From NCBI GenBank assembly GCA_902608385.1, contig CACLNT010000001.1:37044-101043 (forward strand): a stretch of DNA of 64,000 nucleotides, in the 5' to 3' direction. This DNA is from an uncultured Pelagibacteraceae bacterium (lineage in GTDB: Bacteria; Pseudomonadota; Alphaproteobacteria; Pelagibacterales; Pelagibacteraceae). Position numbers and translations under genes: made by a program. The notes beneath the pieces were generated by a model that saw only the letters and a program-made list of their open reading frames with translations, had not been told where the DNA came from and made no database searches. Every line of letters begins with the position of its first letter. The stretch's first letter is position 1. Shown piece after piece: positions 24,010-32,474 of this stretch.

Positions 24010-26777
24010 TGAGTTCTGAAAAAAGAAAAATTGCATATATTGATGGAAAACCATATGAAATTGGTTCTAACCATACATCAATATTAAAATTTGTAAGAAG
24101 CTACGTTGGAGAAAAAAAAATTCCAACTTTATGCGATGACCCCAATTTAGTTCCCTACGGTGCGTGTAGAGTTTGTTCTGTTGAAGTTGCCTTAAAAAAA
24201 GATGGCCCAACAAGAGTAGTTGCTTCGTGTCATACTCCTGTAGCTGAAAATCAACATATTTTTACTAATAATGAAGATTTACATTCACTTAGAAAAAATA
24301 TTGTTGAATTGGTTTTAACTGACCACCCAATGAATTGTAGTACATGTGAGGTTGACAAAAATTGTGAGCTTCAAGATGTTGCTAACGATTTAGGAATATC
24401 TGATCATAGATATAATAACCCTAAACAAAATAAAGGAATTCCCAAAGATACATCTCATGCTTATATGAGAATGAACTTAGACAATTGTATAAATTGTGGA
24501 CGTTGCGTTAGAGCTTGTGATGAAATCCAAGGTTCATTTGTTCTGACTATGAGCGGTAGAGGTTTTGAATCAAAAATTACAACTGATAATGATATGTTAT
24601 TTGGAGACTCTTCTTGTGTATCATGTGGAGCATGTGCTCATACCTGTCCAACAGATGCTATTTCAGATGTATTTGCATCAAAATCAGCAGACTATGATAA
24701 AAAAGTTAGAACAACATGTTCGTATTGTGGTGTTGGTTGTAATTTAGAAGCTTCAGTAAAAAATGGCAAAGTAGTTTCAATTGATACTCCCAAAAAGACA
24801 GAGGTTAATGCAGGACACACATGTTTAAAAGGTAGATATGCATTTGGATTTTATGATCATGAAGACAGATTAAGGTCTCCGTTAATTAAAAGAAATGGAA
24901 AATTTGAAAAAGCTTCATGGGATGAAGCTTACGATTACATAAAAAACAAATTAGAAAAAATTATAAAAGAAAATGGACCTGATGCTATTGCAGGTATTTC
25001 TTCAGCAAGATGCACAAATGAAGAAAATTATGTTTTCCAAAAAATGATAAGAGCAACAATAGGAACAAATAATATTGATTGTTGCGCAAGAATTTGTCAC
25101 TCACCAACGGCTTGGGGTATGCAACAAACATTTGGAACAGGAGCAGCAACTAATTCAACAGAAGATATATATCATGCAGACCTTTTCTTGGTAATTGGTG
25201 CAAATCCTACTAATGCGCATCCAGTAACAGGAGCAAAAATTAAACAACAAGTAATGAAAGGTAAAAAACTAATCGTATTAGACCCAATAACAACTGAAGT
25301 AGCAAAATTAGCGGATTATCATATTAGATTAAGACCTGGAACTAATGTAGCGGTTCTAAATATGATGTTGTATTTCATTGTAAAATCTAAATTACACAAA
25401 GAAGATTTTATTTTAAGTAGAACAGAAGGTTTTGAAAACTTCATTAAAAAAATTGAAAAACTAGATATTGATCATTTAGCTAAAGTTGCAGGAGTTGACA
25501 AACAACAAGTAAAAGAAGCTGCTATTGCTTACGCCACTGCAAAAAATTCAATGGAGTTTCATGGCCTAGGAGTTACTGAACAAGAACAAGGATCAAAAAC
25601 AGTAATGTTAATTGCAGATCTTGCAATGATAACAGGAAATATTGGAAGAAGAGGTGTTGGAGTTAATCCATTAAGAGGCCAAAATAATGTTCAAGGTGCT
25701 GCAGACATGGGCTGTCAACCTCATCAAGGTGCTGGATATTTTCCCGTTGCCGATAAAAAAATTCAGGATTTTTATACAGAAAAATATGGAGCTGTTCACC
25801 CAACAAAGGCTGGATTAAAAATTCCAGAAATTTTTGATGCAGCAATAAGTAGAGAATTAAAAGCAGTGTGGATTATTGGTGAAGATGTTGTTCAAACAGA
25901 TCCTAACAGTGCTCACGTAGCAAAAGCAATGAATTCATTAGACTTATTAGTGGTTCAAGAAATATTTATGAGCGAAACAGCTAAGCATGCAGATGTTGTT
26001 TTGCCTGGAACAACTTTTTTAGAAAAAGATGGTACTTTCACAAATACTGAACGAAGGGTTCAAAGAGTTAATAAAGCTGCAGAACCTCTTCCAGGAACAA
26101 AACCAGATGGATTAATTGTTACAGATATGATGCAAAAACTTGGCTATGATCAAAAATCATATGATGCTGATGAAGTATTAGCTGAAATTGCAGATGTGGT
26201 TCCTTTCTTTAAAGGTATAACTCGAGAAAGACTTGGAAAATTAGGATTACAATGGCCAGTAAAAGAAGATGGAACGGATACAAAAATTTTACATGAAAAA
26301 GAATTTAAATTAGGAAAAGGTAGAATTAAGTATTTTGATTGGAAAGAGAGCAATGAAGTAGAAAAAAATAAAAAAGATTTTCCACTAATATTAACTACAA
26401 GTAGAGTTTTAGCGCACTACAATGCAGCAACAATGACGAGAAGAACTAATAATATTGATATTGTAGATGAAGACATTTTGTTGGTTCATCCAAAAGATGC
26501 AAAAAATAGAGAGTTAAACACGGGTGATGTTGCAAGGCTTTATTCTGGAAGAGGAGAAGTTTCTTTAAAGGTTGAAGTAACAGACAGAGTTAAAGAAGGT
26601 ATCGTATTTACTACATTTCACTTTCCAGAACATATGGTTAATATGGTTACTGGACATGGTAAAGATGAAGAAACTATGTGCGCTGAATATAAAGTTTCTT
26701 CAGTAGAAGTGCAGAAAATTTCTAATAAATTTAAAACAGAAGTTGTTGCAGAAAAAGATCAAGCTCAAGTAGTTTAA
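24009..26777 (+). CDS. fdsA: NAD-dependent formate dehydrogenase, catalytic alpha subunit
   Basis: 922 residues. Oxidises formate to CO2 at a molybdenum bis-MGD centre. In order: NuoG-like 2Fe-2S domain (GACRVCSVEV), His/Cys cluster (DHPMNCSTCEVDKNCELQ), two ferredoxin clusters (CINCGRCVRAC; CVSCGACAHTCPT), the cluster before the active site (CSYCGVGCNLE), and the molybdopterin domain. The metal-binding residue is C363 in CCARICHSP, a Cys rather than selenocysteine. The tail has LTTSRVLAHYNAATMTRR, part of cofactor binding. Together with fdsB, fdhD, mobA and moeA this gives a complete soluble formate oxidation system. Confidence 0.95.
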   Translation: MSSEKRKIAYIDGKPYEIGSNHTSILKFVRSYVGEKKIPTLCDDPNLVPYGACRVCSVEVALKKDGPTRVVASCHTPVAENQHIFTNNEDLHSLRKNIVELVLTDHPMNCSTCEVDKNCELQDVANDLGISDHRYNNPKQNKGIPKDTSHAYMRMNLDNCINCGRCVRACDEIQGSFVLTMSGRGFESKITTDNDMLFGDSSCVSCGACAHTCPTDAISDVFASKSADYDKKVRTTCSYCGVGCNLEASVKNGKVVSIDTPKKTEVNAGHTCLKGRYAFGFYDHEDRLRSPLIKRNGKFEKASWDEAYDYIKNKLEKIIKENGPDAIAGISSARCTNEENYVFQKMIRATIGTNNIDCCARICHSPTAWGMQQTFGTGAATNSTEDIYHADLFLVIGANPTNAHPVTGAKIKQQVMKGKKLIVLDPITTEVAKLADYHIRLRPGTNVAVLNMMLYFIVKSKLHKEDFILSRTEGFENFIKKIEKLDIDHLAKVAGVDKQQVKEAAIAYATAKNSMEFHGLGVTEQEQGSKTVMLIADLAMITGNIGRRGVGVNPLRGQNNVQGAADMGCQPHQGAGYFPVADKKIQDFYTEKYGAVHPTKAGLKIPEIFDAAISRELKAVWIIGEDVVQTDPNSAHVAKAMNSLDLLVVQEIFMSETAKHADVVLPGTTFLEKDGTFTNTERRVQRVNKAAEPLPGTKPDGLIVTDMMQKLGYDQKSYDADEVLAEIADVVPFFKGITRERLGKLGLQWPVKEDGTDTKILHEKEFKLGKGRIKYFDWKESNEVEKNKKDFPLILTTSRVLAHYNAATMTRRTNNIDIVDEDILLVHPKDAKNRELNTGDVARLYSGRGEVSLKVEVTDRVKEGIVFTTFHFPEHMVNMVTGHGKDEETMCAEYKVSSVEVQKISNKFKTEVVAEKDQAQVV

Positions 26778-26834
26778 GCACATATTCCACTTATATATAG
26801 TGACAAATTTAATTTCTAGATATAAATTATTGTC

Positions 26835-27668
26835 ATGGAAGTAAAACTTTTATCCGGAGCGCTTGGAGCTGAAATTAAAGGCATAGATCTTAAAGACACA
26901 TCTGATAAAAACTTTATTAAAATTAACGATTTATTGCTTGAACATAAAGTAATTTTTTTTAGAGATCAAAAAATTACAGAAGAACAACATTTGGCTTTGG
27001 CTGAAAAATTTGGCCCTCTAGAAACTCACGCTTATGTAAAAGGATTAGATAAATTTCCAGAAATCGTAAGAATTATTAAAGCTGAAGATGAAAAAAATCA
27101 GTGGGGTGAAAACTGGCATAGTGATGTTAGTTACAATATTAAACCAACAAAAGCAGTAATAATAAAATCAATAAAAATTCCTCCAGTTGGAGGTGATACA
27201 TGTTTTTCAAATATGGAACTTGCTTGGGAAACTTTAGATGAAAAAATTAAAAAAAAGATAAAAGGTAAAAAAGCTGTTCATAGTTCATTGGGAGCAGAAT
27301 TTTTCATAGATAGTTATAAAAAAATGGAAGGCAATGGAAAAAAAAACTATGATGAATATTCTAATGAACATCCAATTGTTCGAACTCATCCAGAAACTGG
27401 AAAAAAAATATTGTTTGTAAATTGGACTTACACACAAAGAATTGTTGGTTTAGATAAAGAAGAAAGTGATGCAATTCTAAAAAAAATTTTTGAACATCAG
27501 GCTAGGCTTGAACTAACTTGTAGATTTACTTGGACAGAAAATACAGTATGTATATGGGATAATAGAAGTGTAATTCATTTTGCTATAGCTGATTTTTATC
27601 CTGAAAGAGGATTAGGTTATGAAAGAATAATGGATAGGATTGCTATTGAAGGTGATCATCCAAATTAA
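26835..27668 (+). CDS. TauD/TfdA-family 2-oxoglutarate dioxygenase
   Basis: 277 residues of the taurine-dioxygenase fold. Iron ligands are H95 and D97 (NWHSDVSY) and H248 (NRSVIHFA); the 2-oxoglutarate Arg lies in GLGYERIMDRI. N-terminal GALGAEIKGIDL is the usual family opening. TauD itself frees sulfite from taurine, but the next gene is a PhnZ/TmpB-type oxygenase 5 bp downstream. In known pairs a dioxygenase hydroxylates the carbon next to phosphorus and the HD enzyme cleaves the C-P bond. So an aminoalkylphosphonate is the more likely substrate here. It lacks the extra N-terminal domain of TmpA. Confidence 0.85.
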   Translation: MEVKLLSGALGAEIKGIDLKDTSDKNFIKINDLLLEHKVIFFRDQKITEEQHLALAEKFGPLETHAYVKGLDKFPEIVRIIKAEDEKNQWGENWHSDVSYNIKPTKAVIIKSIKIPPVGGDTCFSNMELAWETLDEKIKKKIKGKKAVHSSLGAEFFIDSYKKMEGNGKKNYDEYSNEHPIVRTHPETGKKILFVNWTYTQRIVGLDKEESDAILKKIFEHQARLELTCRFTWTENTVCIWDNRSVIHFAIADFYPERGLGYERIMDRIAIEGDHPN

Positions 27669-27673
27669 TTTTA

Positions 27674-28210
27674 ATGAACATAATCGATAAAATTATTTCT
27701 AACTTTATAAATAACAAATCTTTATATATTGGTGAAAAGGTAACAATTTCGGAACATATGATTCAATCTGCAATGATGGCAGAAAAATCAAAGAGCAAAA
27801 ATAATCTCATTTGTGCTTGTTTGTTACACGATTATGGTCATTTTATTATAGAAGATCCAGATGAGTTAGTTAAAAAAAGTAAGGACGGTAAGCATGAAGA
27901 CATTGGCTATGAATATTTAAAAAGATTTTTTAAAAAAGAAGTAGTTGAACCAATAAAAAACCATGTTTTGGCAAAAAGATACCTTGCAAGAAATAAAAAA
28001 TATTACAGTCGTTTATCTGAAGCATCAATTACAAGCTTAAAAATTCAAGGGGGACTGCTTAATAATAAAGAGGCTAAATTATTCGAAAAAGAAGAGTTCT
28101 TTAAAGAGTCTATTAAGCTTAGAAAGTTTGATGAATCGGCAAAAAAAGTAGGCGTCAAAATTAAAAATATCACTGATTACAAAAATTTATTAAAAGCATT
28201 CCTGATATGA
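27674..28210 (+). CDS. PhnZ/TmpB-type HD-domain di-iron oxygenase
   Basis: 178 residues. Ligand pattern H28, H52-D53, H74, H97, D153 matches in number and spacing the six metal ligands I recall for PhnZ. Y18 and E21, placed 10 and 7 residues before the first His, match the PhnZ residues that gate the iron and bind the substrate amine. Further family blocks are EHMIQSAMMAE, LLHDYGHF, NHVLAKRYLA, LSEASITSLKIQGG and RKFDESAKK. The family breaks the C-P bond of alpha-hydroxy aminoethylphosphonates with O2, giving phosphate and glycine or betaine. Old annotations call these phosphohydrolases. Stop and next start overlap (ATGA). Confidence 0.82.
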   Translation: MNIIDKIISNFINNKSLYIGEKVTISEHMIQSAMMAEKSKSKNNLICACLLHDYGHFIIEDPDELVKKSKDGKHEDIGYEYLKRFFKKEVVEPIKNHVLAKRYLARNKKYYSRLSEASITSLKIQGGLLNNKEAKLFEKEEFFKESIKLRKFDESAKKVGVKIKNITDYKNLLKAFLI

Positions 28211-29787
28211 GTTATGATTATTTAATAGTTGGCGCTGGATCAGCGGGATGTGTTCTTGCAAATAGATTATCTGAAAATAGTAATCATAAAGTTGCAATTT
28301 TTGAAGCAGGAGGATCAAGTGATATTTGGAAAGTTAAAATGCCACTTGCCCTTCTCTACACTATGCATGATCCAAAATATAATTGGAAATATTATTCAGA
28401 ACCAGAACCACATCTAAACAACAGAAGATTGTTTTGTCCTAGGGGAAAAATGATCGGAGGTTGTTCTGCTCATAATGGAATGGTTTTTGTAAGAGGTAAT
28501 AAAAATGATTACGAACGTTGGGAAAATTTTGGACTAAAATCCTGGTCTTACAATAAAATTCTTCCTTATTTTAAAAAAATTGAAACATGGTCAGAAGGAA
28601 ATAATCAATACAGAGGTTCTTTAGGTTTGCTTCCAGTTGACCAATCAAAAAATGATAATCCTTTATTTGATGCTTTTTTGGGAGCCGCTTCTGAAGCTGG
28701 TCATAAAATTAATCCTGATATGAATGGAGAATATCAAGAAGGATTTGGGATGTTTGATACTACTATTCATAAAGGAGAAAGGGCAAGTGTAGCTAAATAT
28801 TATCTAAACCCAGTAAAAAGTAGAAAAAATTTAAATATTTTTCCAAATTCATTTGTAGAAAAAATTATTTTTGAAGGAAAAAAAGCTATAGGCATAGAAG
28901 TAAAAATTAAAAATAAAGTTGAAAAAATTTATGCAAATAAAGAAATAATATTAAGCGGTGGTTCAATTAATTCACCACAATTGCTAATGCTTTCTGGAAT
29001 TGGTGACGCAAACCATTTAAAAGAAAAAGGAATTAATGTTGTTAACGATGTAAAAGGCGTAGGCAAAAACCTTCAAGATCATTTGGAAACATACATTATG
29101 CAAGAATGCAAAACATCAGATACTCTTTATAAGTATACCAAACTAATTCCAAAAGTTTTAGCTGGAATACAGTGGTTTTTATCTAAATCTGGACCATGTT
29201 CTCAATCTTATTTAGAGGCTGGAGGTTTTGCAAAATCCTCTCCTGAAAGGGAAATGGCAAATATTCAATTTCATTTTTTTCCATCGTTTGTTATTGACCA
29301 TGGTTTAGTTAATCCAAGTTCACATGGTTATCAATTACACGCTAGCCCTAACCATCCAAAAAGTAGAGGATTAATAACTCTTAATTCATCAAACCCATAT
29401 GATTATCCTAAAATTTTATTTAATTACCTGGAAGATGAGGATGATTTAAAACAAACTAGAGAATGTATTCATGTTGCAAGAAAGATTTTAGCACAACCTT
29501 CTTTGGCAAAGCATTCTGGAAAAGAAGTTGGTCCAGGAACAGAAGCACAATCAGATGATGAATTAAATGAATATATCAGATCTAAAGCCGAAACAGCTTA
29601 TCACCCATGTGGTACTTGTAAAATGGGTGTAGACGATATGGCAGTTGTTGATGAAAATTTAAAAGTAAAAGGAATTCAAAACTTAAGAGTTATTGATGCA
29701 TCTGTTATGCCTGAAATACCTAGTGCTAATTTAAATGCTCCAACACTAATGATCGCTGAGAAAGGCGCAGACGCAATTCTAAATTAA
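28207..29787 (+). CDS. GMC-family FAD oxidoreductase (choline-dehydrogenase-like)
   Basis: 526 residues. N-terminal FAD-binding motif YLIVGAGSAGCVLANRLSE; GMC signatures RGKMIGGCSAHNGM and LSGGSINSPQLLMLSGIG; catalytic His in YHPCGTCKMG and a second conserved block near the end, IPSANLNAPTLMIAEKGAD. The family oxidises alcohols such as choline, glucose or other polyols. Translation is coupled to the PhnZ-like gene by a 4-bp overlap, so it probably acts on a compound in the same route, for example an alcohol or choline-like headgroup. The substrate is not readable from sequence. Confidence 0.87.
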   Translation: MSYDYLIVGAGSAGCVLANRLSENSNHKVAIFEAGGSSDIWKVKMPLALLYTMHDPKYNWKYYSEPEPHLNNRRLFCPRGKMIGGCSAHNGMVFVRGNKNDYERWENFGLKSWSYNKILPYFKKIETWSEGNNQYRGSLGLLPVDQSKNDNPLFDAFLGAASEAGHKINPDMNGEYQEGFGMFDTTIHKGERASVAKYYLNPVKSRKNLNIFPNSFVEKIIFEGKKAIGIEVKIKNKVEKIYANKEIILSGGSINSPQLLMLSGIGDANHLKEKGINVVNDVKGVGKNLQDHLETYIMQECKTSDTLYKYTKLIPKVLAGIQWFLSKSGPCSQSYLEAGGFAKSSPEREMANIQFHFFPSFVIDHGLVNPSSHGYQLHASPNHPKSRGLITLNSSNPYDYPKILFNYLEDEDDLKQTRECIHVARKILAQPSLAKHSGKEVGPGTEAQSDDELNEYIRSKAETAYHPCGTCKMGVDDMAVVDENLKVKGIQNLRVIDASVMPEIPSANLNAPTLMIAEKGADAILN

Positions 29788-30380
29788 AAATATTCAAAGT
29801 TTTGTGTTGTTTCATTTACTCTAAGAAGTTTTGCTTTGTTTCTCAAATGAAATTTTTTTGCCATTTCCGTTAAAGGAGAAAGAGTAACTAGCCTATTAAG
29901 ATGATTAGATTTTTTTATCTTTTTATAAACTTCTTTAACAATTAATTTACCACCCCCCTTTTTTTTTGACCAAACAGTATATGCTATTGCAATTTTACCA
30001 ACTTTTTGATCTCTAGTTGCACTTTGTAAAAAAGCGTCTTTGCTAAGTAAATCTAATTCTTTTACGTTTTTTGGAATTTCATTTGCAAAAGCAAAACACA
30101 TAACAGCATGTATTTCTCTTTTGTATTTTACTCCATATATTTTTCTTCCAAAGCTAGTTCTAAATTCATTATCTAGTTCTGGCCTTATTGGGTCTTCATC
30201 TGTATTGCAACTCTTAAGATTTACAATTTCAGCACCTTTAATCCATTCAAAAAAATTATCTACCTTTCTACTAATATCTCTTTTGCTTTTTCTGATTCTG
30301 GCTTTAAGTCTTAATTTTGTATTAATATCTTTTTTACTTTTTCTAATTCTGGCTTTAAGTCTTAATTTTTTTTTAATCAT
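29784..30380 (-). CDS. Unrecognised protein with duplicated basic N-terminus
   Basis: 198 residues. Residues 5-21 and 22-38 are two nearly identical 17-residue units (KLRLKARIRKSK-K/R-DI), very basic. The rest looks globular: FRTSFGRKIYGVKYKREIHAVMC and a closing block LSPLTEMAKKFHLRNKAKLL, which faintly recalls acyltransferase-like folds but I cannot assign it. No signal peptide or membrane segment. It converges on the GMC gene with a 4-bp overlap. The 51-bp repeat may be a recent in-frame duplication; the true start could also be the second unit's region, though no ATG is there. Confidence 0.55.
   Translation of the reverse strand: MIKKKLRLKARIRKSKKDINTKLRLKARIRKSKRDISRKVDNFFEWIKGAEIVNLKSCNTDEDPIRPELDNEFRTSFGRKIYGVKYKREIHAVMCFAFANEIPKNVKELDLLSKDAFLQSATRDQKVGKIAIAYTVWSKKKGGGKLIVKEVYKKIKKSNHLNRLVTLSPLTEMAKKFHLRNKAKLLRVNETTQNFEYF
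30267..30368 (-). repeat. Two tandem 51-bp units
   Basis: Two adjacent 51-bp units (30318-30368 and 30267-30317) code for the repeated 17-residue basic segment. For example GGCTTTAAGTCTTAATTT on the + strand occurs at 30300 and again exactly 51 bp later at 30351. Only a few bases differ. Confidence 0.85.
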
Positions 30381-30470
30381 TTAAAGTGAAATTTTTTGCA
30401 ATTTATTACATAAAGTAAAAAAAAATATTTACATTTTTGTGACACTGATATGCATAAATTGCGATACTAA

Positions 30471-31460
30471 TTATTTTTTGTTCAGATTTGTACTGATTAA
30501 ACAAATAATTTCAAACATTATAGATGCCGCAACCATTGAGGTAATTTGATTTGGACTGTCTTTTGTTGGCATTAAGCAAGCAACATCGCCACCAATTACA
30601 TTTTTACCCTTTAAACATTGAATAAGTTTTCTTGCTTCATCTATATTAAATCCTCTAAATGCAGGTTCTAAGTTTGCAGTACCAGGTGCAACGGTTGCAT
30701 CTAAGCAGTCTAAATCAAAAGTTACGTAAATTGGATTGTCCCCTAGTCTATCCAAAATCATTTTTGCACATTTTTCGTGGCCCCACTCTTTATATTCATC
30801 CATAGTTATAACTTGATAACCAATATCATAACTTGCTTGCAACCAGTCTAGAGTTCTTGGGTTTCCTCTAATTCCTATTTGAGTGCTAGTACTTGGGTCT
30901 ACGTTTCCTTGTTTAACTAAGTAAGATGCCCAGTGTGCAGCAGATTTTTTGGCACCTAAAAAATGATCTAATTTTTCATAACAATCTGTATGTGCATCAA
31001 AATGAACTAGAGTTATTTTTTTTCCTTTAGTTAGCTTTGAATTTTTTTTGGCTAAACTTTGAACAATTCCACCTGTTACTGAATGATCACCTCCAATAGA
31101 GACAACGGGTTTTTCTGCTTTTTCTATGTAATCATAAAATGCTGAAATTCTTTCAATGCATTTTTCATTATCATTAGCTTCTGGGAAAGGTACGTCTCCT
31201 AAATCATGAATTTTATTATCTTTCCAAGGATCAATTTTGTAATCAAAGTGAGACCTTCTAAGCATTGCAGATATATTTCTTACAGCTCTTGGACCCAAAT
31301 GCTGATCTCTTTCAGTTGTACCGTTTCCTGTGCTATGAGGAACTCCTACCAAAGCTATATCGCAGTTTTTAGGATCAGGATCGTTTTTACATCTAAACAA
31401 AGTTGGTATACCCCACCAATAAAGAGTCTCCATCATTATCTTGTCTTCTTCTGAAATCAT
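30471..31460 (-). CDS. Ureohydrolase (agmatinase/arginase family)
   Basis: 329 residues with the two-manganese site of ureohydrolases: GGDHSVT, HFDAHTD and TFDLDCLDA. These enzymes hydrolyse guanidino compounds to urea and an amine. The loop after the last Asp reads ATVAPGTANLEPAF rather than the common DPAFAPGTG, so the substrate may be a guanidino acid other than agmatine. The start is placed at ATG 31458-31460; the next Met pair (31431-31436), just after GAAGAAG, could be the true start. Alone on its strand, divergent from a permease; the amidinotransferase elsewhere in the window could supply guanidino substrate. Confidence 0.82.
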   Translation of the reverse strand: MISEEDKIMMETLYWWGIPTLFRCKNDPDPKNCDIALVGVPHSTGNGTTERDQHLGPRAVRNISAMLRRSHFDYKIDPWKDNKIHDLGDVPFPEANDNEKCIERISAFYDYIEKAEKPVVSIGGDHSVTGGIVQSLAKKNSKLTKGKKITLVHFDAHTDCYEKLDHFLGAKKSAAHWASYLVKQGNVDPSTSTQIGIRGNPRTLDWLQASYDIGYQVITMDEYKEWGHEKCAKMILDRLGDNPIYVTFDLDCLDATVAPGTANLEPAFRGFNIDEARKLIQCLKGKNVIGGDVACLMPTKDSPNQITSMVAASIMFEIICLISTNLNKK

Positions 31461-31523
31461 GAATTTAATATTGCACAATTAATAAAAATTTAAAGAAGAA
31501 AAATTCTATGATATAGGGGCAGA

Positions 31524-32474
31524 ATGCCTATAAAAAATAATAATCCTAAAGGAATAATTCTAATATTGCTGGCAATGATGGTTTTTTCGGTGCAGGACGG
31601 GATTATGAAATACATCTTTAGTTTTGTGTCACTTTATGAAGTTTATTTAATAAGAACTGTAGTTAGCTTTGGTCTTATTTTATTTTATTTAAAATTAACT
31701 AAGAAACCAATAGTATTTAAAACTCAATATCCTCTCTTAACTTTTTGTCGTGTAATTCTTTTCTTTTTTGGGTTTAGCTCTTTTTATATTTCATTAACTG
31801 CATTGCCTTTAGCATTTGCTACAGCTTTATTCTTTGTTACTCCTTTTTTAATTACAATATTTGCACATTTCTTTTTAAAAGAAGAAATAGGAATAAGAAG
31901 ATGGTCCGCGGTAGTTGTAGGTTTTATTGGAGTATATATAACATTGAACCCTGATTTTAGTAATTTTAACTATTTAAGTTTGTTGCCCATTTTATGTGCC
32001 TTCTGTTATTCGTTATCAATGATAATTATTAAAAAAACCTCCGACAAAGATAGCGTTTATACTCAAACATTTACTTTTTATTTTGGAGCAATATTTTTTA
32101 GTATTATTTTTTATTTTATAATTGGAGATGGACAATACAATACCATAGACCATCCGGCTTCCCAATTTATCTTTAGAGAGTGGTTTGTGAATTTAGAATC
32201 TAGTATTTTATTTATGATTATAACTGGAGTGACAGCTACAATTGCTTTTCTTCTTTTGTTTACAGCTTATAGAATAGCATCTCCTGCAGTAGTTTCGCCT
32301 TTTGAATATTCAATATTATTATGGGCTTTATTAATTGGCTGGATATATTTTGAAGAAATACCAACCTTAAGCACAATCATTGGAATATTAATAATTGTTT
32401 CAAGTGGAATTTATATTTTTATACGTGAAAAAGCTCAAGATCAATCTATAGTTACTGAAAAACCATTAAGGTAA
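31524..32474 (+). CDS. EamA/DMT-family permease
   Basis: 316 residues with ten helices; first repeat has MMVFSVQDGIMKYIFSFVS and LALFFVTPFLIT-like helices, second repeat SPFEYSILLWALLIGWIYF. The next gene starts directly after its stop (no gap), so it is co-translated with a 2-oxoglutarate oxygenase. It may import or export the substrate or product of that enzyme. A short hydrophilic tail (REKAQDQSIVTEK) follows the last helix. Confidence 0.78.
   Translation: MPIKNNNPKGIILILLAMMVFSVQDGIMKYIFSFVSLYEVYLIRTVVSFGLILFYLKLTKKPIVFKTQYPLLTFCRVILFFFGFSSFYISLTALPLAFATALFFVTPFLITIFAHFFLKEEIGIRRWSAVVVGFIGVYITLNPDFSNFNYLSLLPILCAFCYSLSMIIIKKTSDKDSVYTQTFTFYFGAIFFSIIFYFIIGDGQYNTIDHPASQFIFREWFVNLESSILFMIITGVTATIAFLLLFTAYRIASPAVVSPFEYSILLWALLIGWIYFEEIPTLSTIIGILIIVSSGIYIFIREKAQDQSIVTEKPLR

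Noticed and set aside
30040..30384. A 114-codon hydrophobic frame on the + strand opposite the duplicated-tail gene
   Set aside because: Its repeats mirror the 51-bp duplication of the - strand gene. Both frames are possible, but the - strand protein looks more like a folded, soluble sequence, whereas the + frame is low-complexity Leu/Ser/Phe.
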